NCBI GenBank assembly: GCA_037975125.1
Contig: CM075855.1
Coordinates: 79,731,085-79,795,084 of the forward strand
DNA from: Latrodectus hesperus
Taxonomy: Eukaryota; Arthropoda; Arachnida; Araneae; Theridiidae
DNA: 64,000 nucleotides
Direction: 5' to 3'
Below, piece after piece: positions 42,291 through 54,774 of this stretch. The translations under genes were made by a program, and so were the position numbers. Position 1 is the stretch's first letter. The number at the start of each line of letters is the position of its first letter. Under the pieces are notes generated by a model. It was not told the origin of the DNA. It saw only the letters and a program-made list of their open reading frames with translations, and did not search any database.

Positions 42291-44481
42291 TCATCTTTAT
42301 TTCTTATTCTGATGGATATTTTGCTCAAATACATATTCCTATGGGAAAAGGAAGGGAATATTTATGTGTGAAGAAAGATTATTTGAGTTAAAGAAAGTAA
42401 CTTGGCTTAGGCTGTACTTATGATTCTATTTATTTTTAAAGACCGTTAAAAAATTCGGAATGATTTTAAACTTTTTTATTTTTTATATTATAAATTTGTA
42501 TTATGAATAAAAATACGTTTCAAATTTAAACCTCCACTGATACCTTCTTAAGTAAATTAAGAAGACGTTGAAACATTAAATTTTAATTTTTTCCTCAGCT
42601 TTATTCCTCAGAATTTCTTTTGACTTATGAAATATTTTGGTTAAAATTATTTGATTTTTAATTTAATAATTTAATACGAAATTTAATTTTTTTATTTAAA
42701 GATAAAAATTTATAATTTTGGATTTAGTTATTTTAGTAACATTTTTTTAGAATAATTATAGTAGTGTAAATTATTCCCCATATTAGAGCGTTTGAATATC
42801 TATTAAAAGTTTTAGTAACGATATCGATATTTTTTACAGAAGTCTTAAAATTTCATTTCGTAGCTTCTAAAATGTTCTTTTGGTGATAAGCTGTTAATGG
42901 AGTTTATTTTCACAGTCTAAATGAAATACTAATATCTTTAATTAAAGAACTTTTAACTTTGTTTGCGTTTGGTTGTAAGTATCAATAAAATGTTTACTTT
43001 AATAAGCTTATGCGTTTTTTTAAACGTCGTTATATTTTTAATTTACATTTTAACCACCATAAATTTAGGTGCCATTTAATTTTTAATTCTTATTCTTATA
43101 AAAGTAATTCGGGCATTTGGCGTAGAATTTTTTCATGTTTCGAATTTGGTAGAATTCATATTTAATTTTGTGCATTTAATTTTGACTTTCAATTTTAAGT
43201 ATTGCGTATTTAATCATATAAATAAAAAGGAATTATTACGACCTGTTGATTTTTTTTTCAAAGAAGGAATAAAAATTTACAAAGACTAGTACATTCTTAT
43301 TTTATCTTAAAGTTTTCTTGAGATGGTTTTTTATTCACTATTAATCTTGCACATATTTTTTTAACTTAATGCAAAATATTGTATTAAAATATCCTTTTAA
43401 TTTAAATATAGCTTCACATGTTAACTCAGTGGAATGGGAAGTATTTAAACTGGCTAATTTTGAATTAACTTCACAATATTATATTTGTATTTACTTCAAA
43501 TTTTACATGAAACTTGATATCTTCATAAAATAAAATTCTCTTATTTATTAATATTACAACCAGAATAAAAGTTATTAAAAAAAATGCTTACATCTAACAC
43601 TATTCCAATGTATTTAAATACAATTGTTGGGGGGATTACGAGGATTTTTATTAGTACACTACAATTCAAATCGAATCCTTGCATTCATTTGGGAAAACAC
43701 CAGTTTTATATGTTGATGTTTACGAAAAATGCAGTTTAGTTTCAGGAAAAATAGTAAAATATTTTAGTACCAATATTTTTGAAACTAAGATTATGTGAAA
43801 AGCATTATTCTTCATTAAAATTATCCTTTCAACCTCAATATTTTTTTCCTTAATAAGATATTCTGAAACGCATTAAAAATGTATGCTTGAAACAATACTT
43901 TATTAGAGTGGACGTTATTAAATCAACATAAATGCTCGACAGCATGCAATCGGGATTCGTGACAGACTGCTTGAAAACAATAAATATGGCTTGCCACAGA
44001 AAATTGTTTCGCACAAATCTGACTTTATAAAAATTAATATATTTTATTTAAAAAACGATAATTATATTTAACCTGTAATTTTAAGTAATTTTCACCCAAT
44101 GTTTAAATATTGTAAGTTCGTTTTTCTTTCTGATGAAACTCATAAATGGTAAAAAACATTCTATATTTTTTTACGGCAGACTTTTTTCTAAGTATAACAG
44201 CGATTTCTGGTATGATTGTGTTTCGGATCTGATCATGCATGTTTCTGGTATGAGCGATTTCTTGTATGTTAGTTATAATAGCTATAGAATGTATACTGTT
44301 AATGCACGGTGAAAAAACAATGTGTGTAATCTAAATTAAAGAATGAAAGAATGCAAACACTTTCATTATCAATTAATACTTAGACTCTTAATGATAATTT
44401 CCTTATTTTCTATACAAATAATTTTATATTAATGCAACAAATTTAATTTCTGATTGGTTAATCATTTAAACTTCGTTGCAG
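42291..44481. other. Intron 5, 3' part: nothing recognised
   Basis: AT-rich, low complexity, no gene or repeat family seen. Confidence 0.5.
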
Positions 44482-44621
44482 TGCTGCAAGAAGAACCTTT
44501 GTACAAGCCAACGCCATCTCCTGATGAACAAGAGGAACCACCTGTCCCACAGTGGGCGATAGCAGTGATTGTAATTTGTGCAGCATCACTAATATTCATA
44601 GTCCTCTTTGCAGCTGTTACA
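44482..44621 (+). CDS. Exon 6: juxtamembrane Pro/Glu segment and transmembrane helix
   Basis: The acceptor is TTCGTTGCAG and phase 1 joining gives Met762. An acidic Pro-rich linker (YKPTPSPDEQEEPPVPQ) precedes a hydrophobic helix at residues 786-808 (WAIAVIVICAASLIFIVLF and following). The next exon begins with Arg/His-rich sequence, so the topology is ectodomain outside and tail inside. The donor is ACA|GTAAGT at 44622, phase 0. Confidence 0.9.
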
Positions 44622-45204
44622 GTAAGTTATAATTTTTAGTCCTAAATTTCATAGTAGTCGTCGCCATCAAGATACATTTATAGGAAGTCTGATACTGGTT
44701 CTATAGACAATTTTAACCATTTCGATAAATTTCAAATTTACAGTATTTGTAATTCGGCTATTGCATTGATTTCTTGAGTAAAATCTTTATTGAAAAATAT
44801 TTATATTAATAAAAATGGCAAAGTTTAAAAAAAACCTATTTTAAAATACAATAATTATAAACGTTAATAAAATATATATTTAATTGCTGTTAATAGAATA
44901 GAACAAGTTCTTCAATTATGGATCATTTAGAATTCATGTAATGGGAAATTTTTCAGTAATTTGTACCCGGATATTTTTATCTTACAATACTTATTGTTAC
45001 TAAAATAATGCTTCTGTTAAAGTTATTTATTATTTGGAGCAATGTGATATATAAAAGAATATAACAAAGTAGTTTACCAAATTTAAAATGTTGCTCTGTA
45101 TTTTTATTGTAATGAATATTTTGCCTTTCAGTTATCAAAGAAGTCATATGATCTATATTCATCTATATCATTTTATTAGTTGTATGCAATATTTATATAT
45201 TTAT

Positions 45205-45460
45205 GGCACAAATGGCGTATAATCCAGGGTGCCAAATTCTGAGTTTGGTGATTTTTTAGCGGATTTTCTTATGCATTTGGCAACTTGATTTTTATTACGT
45301 CATAGATATGTTGACCTATAAAATTTTGCAGAAAATTCTATTTTGGTAACCCTAATATGTATGTCACTGCGCACATCACAATACGTCATCTTGGCAAAAT
45401 TTCTTCATCGCCAAAAAACTTCAGAATTTGAAATCCTGGATTATGTACGGCATCTGTGCC
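45205..45460. mobile_element. hAT-like MITE, 256 bp, 8-bp TSD
   Basis: The ends are inverted: GGCACAAATGGCGTATAATC at the left, and the right end read backwards starts GGCACAGATGCCGTACATAA. Pairing continues loosely through most of the element, including TGACGTA/TACGTCA-type words, as in foldback MITEs. An exact 8-bp duplication ATATTTAT flanks it (45197-45204, 45461-45468), the target length of hAT elements. No coding capacity. It ends 91 bp before exon 7. Confidence 0.88.
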
Positions 45461-45551
45461 ATATTTATTTAATCTAATCAAGAAATTACAAACTTTTAGA
45501 CTCTTTTCGATGAGAATAAGTCCTTCAATTGATGCTTGGTTTTTGTTGCAG

Positions 45552-45719
45552 ATGTATGGCCGCCATCACATGCGACGGCGATACGGTAACAAGTTGAGCG
45601 AAGACGACTTGGACAGGTCGTCTGGAGAGTGGGAGAGCAAGATGACCGCAGCCTACGAGAACATGGCCGCCGACACCATCTACGACGCCGAGGATCTCCA
45701 CGGCGATTCCTACAAGAAA
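45552..45719 (+). CDS. Exon 7: cytoplasmic tail of the SEA protein
   Basis: The acceptor is TTTTGTTGCAG and the exon is exactly 56 codons (residues 809-864), GC-rich against an AT-rich background. It opens with a stop-transfer cluster (MYGRHHMRRRYGNK), followed by acidic, Tyr-containing sequence including SEDDLDRSSGEWESKM, AAYENMA and TIYDAEDLHG. These Tyr contexts could serve as phosphorylation or endocytic signals; that is inference. The donor is AAA|GTAAGT at 45720, phase 0. A MITE ends 83 bp before this acceptor. Confidence 0.9.
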
Positions 45720-46060
45720 GTAAGTTTCCTTCCTATTATCGATTCAAAAACATTTCAAATGCGTGAAAAATTAAATCGCTCATTGATTGTTATATCTAAT
45801 TTTGCATGAACTTCCACAATTGCAGATAACCATCTGTAAAAATGCATCTTACCAAAATAAAAGAAAAAAAATCACTTGTCTCATTGTTTTGTTTGTTTGC
45901 TTAATTATTAAAATTGTTTTTTTTTTAAATAAATTGCTGTATATGAGATGAATAACTTAATTTTTTCACATTAGATAAATTAAACTACACACAATATCAA
46001 ACACTTATTATTTTGGTATACATCATATTAATTTGTATACTTGAATATGCATTTACTTAC

Positions 46061-46417
46061 TTCTCTTCGTTCCTCTTCATTTTGTGGTAAACAAATGTAT
46101 TCGGAATGGAGCTCTGCCAGGCTTCTGGCGACATCGGTCACAGCACGACTCACAGATGGTTGGCTGCACTGAATTATATCGCCGATGTTCAGTTGTTGAG
46201 TTCCTGTAGCAAAAAATCTTAAACCAATTAAGATTTTTTCTGCAGGTGTCAATGCTTGGTTTCGCCTAGTTCGCGATTCCAATTTCGGCGATAGACGCTG
46301 AATTAAAATTTCCACCTTACTTTTATTCAATCTGTAACGGCTACGAAAATCAACTTCGTCCAAAGTTTCAAAATCATTTTGCCTACTTTCATGTACAAAT
46401 CCCGACCTTCTTTCCAT
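46061..46417 (-). pseudogene. PIF/Harbinger transposase, first exon only
   Basis: The minus-strand frame from ATG at 46417 encodes 119 residues, with FRSRYRLNKSKVEILIQRLS, LTPAEKILIGLRFFATGTQQ and CSQPSVSRAVTDVARSLAEL, a clear HARBI1-type N-terminal DNA-binding region. It ends in GAA|GTAAGT on the minus strand, a perfect donor in phase 0, after which the open frame soon stops. No nuclease-domain sequence with its catalytic acidic residues is found in the following 340 bases before the host exon 7 is met, so the rest appears lost. It lies antisense to the host gene in intron 7. Terminal repeats were not identified. Confidence 0.85.
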
Positions 46418-47236
46418 TAATTCAAGATTTGCAAATCTTGCATATCAATGTCAACAAACATATCGCTTAGGTCCGCCATTGTTTGCTGACTCGGCGCTAA
46501 CACTCCGAAATCGTAAGGTTATTCTAGGGATCCATATCGGCGAGTTAATCGCTGTTTTTGTCGTGGTGAATAACGTTTCATGACTTTACTCGCCTTTTAC
46601 CCTGAAACCTCGTTTAACTCTGGTTAGTGAATACGGCGTAATAGATTTAAATACATGCGTTTCATTAAAAGGGGTGATTACATGAAATATGTTCCAATCT
46701 ATAATTGATGATTTTAAAAACGCACATTTGAATCATCATATCTCCTAACAGTTAACTGTGTTATAAGGTTTTTGCTCTATAAAAAATAAAAAAATTGGCA
46801 TCAAATATATTAAACTTTTTTTTACTCGCATTTTATTGAAATTTGTGAACAAAAGTTGGAAATCGTTGTTGAATTTTTTAATTGCTTGAAATTATTTATT
46901 CGAAACTACATCTAATCTGTCGAACCAAGTGAAATTCTTATCTGTTAAAACTTCCAGTCTTTTCTGCATTTTCGAAACTAACATAACCGCTCGAATTATA
47001 CTTAGAAGATATTTGATATTACATCGTACCTTATATGTCACGGTTATTGATCATCTTACCATTTCTGTAGGTAGCAATGCAATATTTTTAAGGAATTTAT
47101 CCGATAAGATTTTTGATGTGGAGCATTGAAAATTTTCTTGAAATCCATCTAGTTATTATAATGTTGAATTGATATATCCAACAGACATATTTGCGGGACG
47201 CATTATTTATTGGACAGATATGATTTTCTTATTTTA
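46418..47236. other. Intron 7 segment flanking the Harbinger piece
   Basis: 46418-46630 is GC-balanced and probably belongs to the Harbinger 5' region (minus strand). The rest is AT-rich without recognised features. Confidence 0.4.
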
Positions 47237-47261
47237 CAAAAAAAAAAAAAAAAAAAGATTA

Positions 47262-47325
47262 CCCTGGGCCGTGGTAGGCTAGTGGTTGTCTTTGTCCAAG
47301 TTTCATAAGTAACAACAAGATCACC
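47262..47325 (+). mobile_element. Short SINE family D derivative
   Basis: GTGGTAGGCTAGTGGTTGTC head is joined directly to TGTCCAAGTTTCATAAGTAA, the end of the 23724 copy; the body is missing. It is preceded by an A run of about 20. Confidence 0.5.
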
Positions 47326-47962
47326 CCTTACTTGCAAAATGAAGCAGAATATCGAAATTCCATGAATGATACTATTCTATAAGGAACAATTTTTATGTTG
47401 CTATTCGGTTTTACGACGAGAAGTGTTCTTGCTTTATTTCTTAATTTGTGCATTGGTTCATAAATTCATTTAATAATTATCTGCTTTTAAGTTCCAACTT
47501 CGTTTATTTCTTTTCTCTCTTAATGTTTTGTTCAATTGTATTTCGAGCTGTTGCCAATATTTTATTTACTATTATTGCAGTTTAATTCTTCCTCATTCAA
47601 AACTCTGAATGGAAAATAACATGTCTTAAGTATACTTCGAGTTACTTTAATAGTCTCAATAAAGTGACTAAAAATTATTCTTTAGAAAATGCAATATCAA
47701 AAGAATTTTTCAAAGGTACGCTGCTATTTTTTTCTATGAAACATTAAATAAAAAAATCAAACATTTATAATTTTTCAATCTATAATTTGATATTTAGAGG
47801 AAATAAATATATAAAGATTTAATATTATTTAAATATAAGAAAAACACATTTTTAATATCAAATAAATGCACGAAAGCTTTGGTTATTATAAATTTAGAAC
47901 ACATTTAATATGAATAGTGAAAAACCAAGTAAAAAAATCATTAAACTGAGTTTCACTCAATG

Positions 47963-48132
47963 CCGAGCTGGCAGCCGAATGGTTAGCGCTCTTGCCTTCG
48001 GTTCAACAGTTCGTGGGTTCGAATCCCACCTTAGGCATGGATGTTTGTAGTGGTTCGGAATCCACTTTAACTAATTAGCCTTCGTGTGCAAAAAAATGAC
48101 CGTTGAGCGACAAAGAAACCAAACCAAACCAA
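47963..48132 (+). mobile_element. SINE family A, young copy with TSD
   Basis: Near identical to the 54411 copy except for a deletion of about 16 bases after AATCCACTTTAA. TCACTCAATG flanks at 47953-47962 and 48133-48142. Confidence 0.93.
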
Positions 48133-48142
48133 TCACTCAATG

Positions 48143-49641
48143 CATTGTAAAAGATTTATGACTTTTAAGGTATGCAGATCTCGTCAATTTTTAATTTCGA
48201 TCCAATAAAATTAAAATTTCAATTCAAAATCTGGCATTAAAATAAGCACCGTGAAGTGAGGTATTTTTAAACAAATGGAAAATTTAAAAGAAATAGTGAG
48301 TTGACAGTGGAGCAAAAAATTATGCATATTTAAACCAATTTTTGCAATGAAATAATTTTTAATTAAGTGAATATCGTGATATAATGAATTTGCACTATGT
48401 TAATCGTAAAGTGCTTACAATGTTCCTCAAGGATAAATTTATTTATCAATTATGAATTACATTTGCAAAATAATTTTTAAATACGGTAAAATCTTAGGAT
48501 CATGTGAGGGCTTGGTGCTATCTCCAATTTTCACGCCAAGTACTGAATAATTATGTCATCAACCTAAATTACGCTACTTCATTTTACATGCAGCTCAAAT
48601 TGAAATCAAATACTTCAATGTTTACTAGCACCCAAAACAAATTTTACGCATTTACAGTTTTGTTAAGTCATAAAAAGTAAGAAAACATTTCAAAGCAGTA
48701 AACCAGTTTGACGCAATTTATCGCCACACTGGCACATAGGCCACAAAAATTGTATCCATCATTTTATCTATAGTGTCTTAAAGGCAGTGCGCTTTAAACA
48801 TATTTCAAATAACAAATTTCACATTTTTTTCAGAAGTGAAAGGTAATATTATTCATAATGTGAGAAATCTGCATTAAAAAAACGGGATGTGGAGAAAATA
48901 GTCAAGAAATTCCATTTTGCTTGGTTTTACAATAACTTCTGTGATAAACAAAAGTTTATCTTAAAAAAATATTTAGGTCAATAGCATTTTCAAACAAAAA
49001 TCTACCAGTATTGTACATTTTTATCATTACAATTCTAATTAAATTCAATTAAAATATCTATCGCTTTTCAAAAAATATCCTTATGCGAAATTTTCATCTC
49101 CTGAAAACTTCGGATTTTCGGTCTTTGGAAAAATATCCGAACATTCTTTCAGTTTCAACCAACCATATTGGCTTCGTGTATTTAATTATTATATAATTAG
49201 TTATAATTCAAATAATCAGTTAAAAAGGGATCGTCCAAAATTCTTTAGAACCTAAGGTCTTAATCTGTTTTCTAAGACCCTTTTAACAAAGGCATAAAAG
49301 ATTTTTACGCCTGAAAGTATCGCCGGCGATTCGCTCGGCAAAGATAGCGCCAGTGTTTCGAAACAAAGTATAAGTCATTAGACCGGAGTGTTACGAAACT
49401 TTTCCCCACTTTCTGTTTGTTTTACAAACACGTTGAAAGCTTTTTTCCATCTCATGAGTTAATTGAGTTGTTTCTAATAATTTATATAACTCCATTTTAC
49501 CGTAAAAAAATTGTTACTTCAGAATTTTTGTTTTTTGCTTGAAAATGTGCTAATGTTCTGCAAATAGAAAATTTTGATTTTATGTTGCTTGTGACGCATT
49601 ATACTTTAAATGATAAATATATGTTTTTATTTTTCTTGCAG
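48143..49641. other. Intron 7, 3' part; one GC-balanced block
   Basis: AT-rich apart from about 49240-49400 (GTATCGCCGGCGATTCGCTC), which lies 240 bp before exon 8 and is unexplained. Confidence 0.4.
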
Positions 49642-49659
49642 TCATACATTGTGGATTAA
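49642..49659 (+). CDS. Exon 8: terminal micro-coding segment SYIVD-stop
   Basis: The acceptor TTTTTCTTGCAG is strong and phase 0 reading gives Ser-Tyr-Ile-Val-Asp-stop, ending the 869-residue frame. Right after the stop the sequence AAG|GTTTGT at 49660 can act as a donor, which would make a 19-base exon spliced to the exon at 55622. Otherwise the exon runs on as 3' UTR to an AATAAA at 49927. The coding part is only five residues, so support comes from the splice site and phase rather than composition. Confidence 0.6.
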   Translation, partial: SYIVD

Positions 49660-49660
49660 G

Positions 49661-51023
49661 GTTTGTACTATTTCAAATTGATTTTTTAACAAATATTTAA
49701 AGAACAGTTTATTATTTAAATGAGTTTTTCACTTTTCCTATTTGAAATGTTAGTTACAGAAAATGCAAAGGTAAAAGGAATTTTAAACTTTATTAAATCA
49801 TAAAAGATTCATAAATTCTGATAATTTTTCAAATAGTAAATTTAATATGTAAGAATAATTTAAAACCGGTTACGTTCAAGTTTTTTTTATGGCTATAAGT
49901 GATGAAATTTGATATAATTGCTACAGAATAAATATTTCAAATGTATAAGAGCATTCAGATTGAAATACTTTAAGCTTAAATTTGATTTTCTGAATTATTG
50001 AAGCTCAAGTGTTGATATATAATACACTATGAATATTTCGTATAGCTATTTCTATATAAATATTTTATTAAATATTGATGTATCTAGGTATATAACAAGA
50101 GAAATATTTACTATAATAAATATATCTGGAGACATCAGGTTCGGTATTTCTGACTGGTTCAGTATACGCAGTATAAATTAATTTCCATCTAAAATCTTAT
50201 GTTTTTTTTCTACAATCATGATTTATGTTTTTCTTAACAAAAGACTCTCAATAGCTCTCAACTAAATATTAGATGTGAATAATATTCTAAGCTTTTGGTG
50301 TCAATATGAATCGTTGGATACTGTTCCATATTTATCACATACCTTATTCTTCAAATTAACTTGAAACAATCATCATTCTTTTTTTTTAATCTGATCATAA
50401 TTTTCATTATTTTAAAAGTTATTGTTTAATTATTTACAATCAGGGATTTTAAAATTTAGTATTTACAAAAAGAGGCTGTGATTTTTTTTATTTACGTAAA
50501 AAAAAGAGGCATTCACCAAAAACGAATGTGCTCGAATGATCATAAATATGCATTTCAAATATAATTTTAATCCAAAATAGTTTCTTCGTCATCATTCAAG
50601 TCGAGAAAATAAAATTGCATTGATTCAAAATTGGTTTGCTAGCTCGAGCATAGCATTCGTTACTTGTGCAATTTATGTATAGTGTCAGGAATTTCACAAG
50701 TGTTAAAAGCTTTAACGACAGCTTAAAATCATAATTCCGCGGTTGACCGGTGAGGCTTTTGAAAGTTCCATGTTATCTGACCCTACACTAAAAATCGATA
50801 AAATTGTATTGATAAAGTTGTAGAAATTGATAAAATATTAAAATTTACTTTTTTTTACTATCATTGATTATTTAATAGTTAAGGTATATGAAAGTAATAT
50901 TGCCTAGATATGAAAGTGAAAAAATAAGTGGCATACTTTTAAAGAAAGTGCCTTTATAATACAGGAAGCTTATTGTGAGATACTACCAAACTCTATTGAA
51001 CACTCATAACATTAAAACTAATG
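49661..51023. other. Intron 8, 5' part (or exon 8 3' UTR), nothing else seen
   Basis: AT-rich. It may include a short alternative 3' UTR up to about 49950. Confidence 0.4.
49927..49932 (+). terminator. Possible proximal poly(A) signal after exon 8
   Basis: AATAAA lies about 270 bases after the exon 8 stop. It would end a transcript that does not splice out of exon 8. No clear GT-rich element follows, so support is weak. Confidence 0.25.
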
Positions 51024-51270
51024 CGAGGGGTTCACCGTGGTCTAGTGGTAGCACAGTGTTCTTCGCAGGATAAAATTCTGGGTTCGATTCGAGACATCGT
51101 CTAACAACGGGAGATGGATGTTACGCTTCTGCGTGCACGTCTATCGGGTGTGGGTGCTTCGGATTTTTTCTAGTTTTCTCCTTTGCGGCAAGCGAATACG
51201 GTCTACAACCGATGAAAAGCCATATCTAAGCAATGGATGCTAAAATGCCTTACAAAGGCCTTCTGCCTCT
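51024..51270 (+). mobile_element. SINE family B, best copy
   Basis: tRNA-like head TCACCGTGGTCTAGTGGTAG and B box TCTGGGTTCGATTCGAGAC, then ACAACGGGAGATGGATGTTA, CGCTTCTGCGTGCACGTCTA and GTGTGGGTGCTTCGG. Confidence 0.85.
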
Positions 51271-51320
51271 TGGCTGTCCACTATGCGATGCCAAATATTA
51301 ATAAAATAAAAAAAAAACCT

Positions 51321-51500
51321 GTGGGCTCACCATGGTGTAGAATTGGACACCACTCTTCAGCTTGTAAGTTCATTGGTTCGATCCCAGCGACTGTTGAACA
51401 ACGTGAGATTAAGACAGCACTTCTGCAATCTCATGTCATTAGTTTTCCAGGTTTCCTCAATTCTGATAAGTGAATGCGGTCTATCTGTGGTAAAAAAAAA
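51321..51500 (+). mobile_element. SINE family B copy in tandem
   Basis: GGGCTCACCATGGTGTAGAA and CATTGGTTCGATCCCAGCGA, then GTTGAACAACGTGAG and AGTGAATGCGGTCTATC, and an A run. A further degraded head may follow at about 51507. Confidence 0.75.
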
Positions 51501-51661
51501 AAAAAACTCGTGGTATGGGATAATACCTATGTGGTAGACACAAAAAATACTTTACAACATTCCTTGGTTCAAGTCTAATGACAGTGTTCTCTAAAATAAA
51601 CAGTTTAACTCAGTCGCACCGTGAAACATATAGGAAGCACATTCTATAACTCTTAAGGAAA

Positions 51662-51973
51662 ATGAATATTTTATTAATCATTGTAATTTTTAAATCCATG
51701 AATGCTAATATTTATGACTATTGTACCAAGTTGTTTGTGACGCTTTCCAAATTTAATCTTTGTAAAAGTCTATCAGATTCAAACATTTTAAATAACCCAT
51801 CAGATTTATGTATAAAGTTTATCAAAAGGCATATAATTTTATCTATGTTCAAACTCGCATCAAATCATTACCGCATAACGTTTCATCTTACCCACTGCAT
51901 CTACTTGAATAAATGCCTCTTGTGCATTATTATATGGAACTATTACATATCGCGTATTGATATCGAAGCTTGA
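51662..51973 (+). other. 103-codon open frame, unrecognised
   Basis: It starts at a true ATG, is Ile/Leu/Asn/Lys-rich as expected for translated AT-rich DNA, and shows no motif I recognise. The first 15 residues are hydrophobic. I regard it as more likely chance than a gene. Confidence 0.12.
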
Positions 51974-54141
51974 TTTAGCGACGCAGGGCAAAATGGATTC
52001 AGTATTATTATACACTCAGTATACGTATCTTGAAATTATTCATCTTAAATTAGCAGCATAATGTAGGAATTCCCCTCTAAAAATACAAGTTAGAATTTTC
52101 TGGTTTGTTTCATGAAAAATTTAGATTGATTCAACTTGCTCTTAAGTATGACGTATTTGCCCGAAAATTTTGAAAGAAATAAGTTATGCTTAAATAAAAT
52201 GAAATTCTGAAAACTTGGGTATTATGTACGCTGTACCACCCCCCTCCTCGATAAAAAAAAAGTGAATAAAAATGTCTTTATGTTTTGGATGTTGCTGTTA
52301 ATTTTTCTTTTTTTTCACAATCGCGATGAGTTGATCAATACATTATCAAAACATTAGTATATTTCAATATACCAATTGAAAACTCATTTCTAATTATTTT
52401 AACCATTGTCTTGAAATGCAACTGGAAATCGTAGAGATGGCAACATTGTATAAGTTGTATTTGCTTTTAAAACAAATGTGTGATTATAGCTGGTTTTAAA
52501 AGAATAAATAAAAAAATTCCATAAAATATAACAAATTTAAATTTTATAAAGCAAATTTTAAGGCTCTTAATTTTTTTTTTAAAAAAAAGTTAACTGAAAA
52601 TCTATTAATATTTTTGGCTTTAACAGCCAATTTTCACTAAGTATTTCTTTTAGAAAATAAAGGAATTCTAAAAGTGATTTCTACTAAGTTTATGGTGACA
52701 AAAATGCTTAAATCTGCTTAAAAATCATTTGTCACTTATTTTATATTAGCTAACTAAAAGCAATGAAGCTTTCGAACCCATTTTTATTCATGAAATTTTT
52801 CTTTCTAATTCTTATGCTTCTTGAATGAATGAATATAATTTTCATATAACTAATCCAAACCTATTGACTTTTTAATAATTTTTTACACAAGTAAATAATC
52901 ATACACATTTGTATTTAATTTCAAATTAAAATAGAAAATTGGCATGTGTAACAGAATGTTCCTTACACTTGTGTAAAACTCAGCGTTTTTGATTGTCAAA
53001 CAATTCTAATTTACAAAACTGTTTCTTTGTTACAAGAAAAAATTTATACATATTTTACATGATTATAACTGATTAAACTGTTTTCTAATTATTAAGTTCT
53101 TTTGACGTATGCCAAAAATAAGCTAAAAATAAAGTTTTCTGACAAAACTTCTAAAAAAAAGTATTGAATGTTTACTGTTGGTCTAAATAAAATTGTTGCT
53201 TAAATCACATAAACCTTCACTGTTAGATTAGGATCACTAATGGCAATGAAATATAGAATTGACATATTTGTTAGTTTTTTGAACAATTTTATTTTATGTA
53301 TTTAATAATTCGGAAATTTTTGCTTCGATTTCAACATCATATTTTTCGCATTTGGTATTTTTTTTTAAAGACTTGCTTTCGTATATGATTTTTATGTCAA
53401 ACCGTTTGAAATATTGATTTCGAATAATTTTTAAATATATTTTATCTACTTTTATAGTATTTATTCAAAAATTGATCGCAGGGTTCGAGGAAGTGTAGAA
53501 TTTGCCTACATATATAAAAAAATCTACAAAAATTAAGTAATAACTTAAAAAAGTTTTAATAAGAATATAAATTATAATCCCTTAATGGACCCAAGATCAA
53601 AAAAATTTCGGTATACATCAAATGAATTCTTAGACTCTTAAAACACAAATACGAATATTTTTTACTTTGTTGGACAATATAACTCCAATGCATTCTTTTT
53701 TAACTTCATTTATGCCATTTAATCGTTTTTAACTAGAACGCTTATTTAAAATAAGCTATTTTATTAACAGAAATTAAAAATATTTTCATAAATACTGAAA
53801 TTTGCATTTTATTATATATAATGAAAACAATTTTGTTTTAATATTCTAATCAGTATTTCTAAGAATAATTAAATACATTTATGAATTGATTTATTTGAAT
53901 TCTTACGACGTAAAGTATACATATTTTTAATCTTCAACGGTAATATTTCTCTGAAAAATTTAACTATTCTTTTTTTTATTCTAAAATGAATAATAAACTT
54001 AAGATTAAATTTTAAAATCGATTTTGCTTATTCAGTTTAATGCAAGAAAATAATAGTAATTTAAACGGTATGAATTAGACAGATAGGAATAAATGTTAAA
54101 AACTCACATTTTCCTAAATAACGATTATCTTCATAGAAAAG
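51974..54141. other. Intron 8 segment, nothing recognised
   Basis: Uniformly AT-rich, no gene or repeat family seen. Confidence 0.5.
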
Positions 54142-54312
54142 GGCCGAGTTGGCAACCGGATAGTTAGCGCTCTGGCCTTCGGTTCGTGGGTTCGAATACT
54201 ACCTTTGACAAGAATGTTTTTTGTGTTCGGAATTCACTTAAAATCGTAAGTCCTGGTTTAATTAGCTCTCGTGTGCCAAAAAATGACCATTAAAACAAAT
54301 TTAACCAAACAT
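54142..54312 (+). mobile_element. SINE family A, old copy
   Basis: GGGCCGAGTTGGCAACCGGA, GGTTCGTGGGTTCGAATACT and CTCGTGTGCCAAAAAATGAC; a short deletion removes the TTCAACAG part. Confidence 0.88.
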
Positions 54313-54410
54313 TCATGTCAAAGGAGTATGCAAGTTACTGTTTTGTAGATGATATAATCTAAAGTTAATATCTGTCTAAGAAGTTGGTATTGTCATTTTG
54401 AAACCGGCAC

Positions 54411-54592
54411 CGCCGAGCTGGCAGCCGAATGGTTAGCGCTCTTGCCTTCGGTTCAACAGTTCGTGGGTTCGAATCCCACCTTGGGCATGGATGTTTGTAG
54501 TGGTTCGGAATCCACTTTAAACCGTAGGTCCCGGTCTAATTAGCCCTCGTGTGCAAAAAATGACCGTTGAGCGACAAACAAACCAAACCAAC
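54411..54592 (+). mobile_element. SINE family A, best full-length copy with TSD
   Basis: This 182-bp copy serves as reference: tRNA-like head CGCCGAGCTGGCAGCCGAAT, A box, B box GGTTCGAATCCCACC, body GTAGTGGTTCGGAATCCACT, CCCGGTCTAATTAGCCCTCG and tail CAAACAAACCAAACCAAC. TTGAAACCGGCAC flanks at 54398-54410 and 54593-54605. Confidence 0.95.
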
Positions 54593-54774
54593 TTGAAACC
54601 GGCACAGTAGACCAGCTGCCGAGAAATATTTACTAGGCTTTTAAATATGCGTATCGTTTTATCAATTGAAAAAACTTTTAATAGGTGGAAATCCTAAAAT
54701 TTCTTGATTGATAAGGCGCAGAAATATCCTTGCCGGAATCGGAAGAGCAACATTCGCCTCCCGTGACTTTGTCT

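Noticed and set aside
49642..49656. SYIVD as a PDZ-binding C-terminus
   Set aside because: PDZ ligands end in a hydrophobic residue; this ends in Asp.
51662..51973. 103-codon open frame as a gene
   Set aside because: Composition is that of translated AT-rich DNA, with no motif, splice context or regulatory signal.
54413..54487. A genuine tRNA gene
   Set aside because: The same sequence recurs many times with the same downstream body; it is the head of SINE family A.
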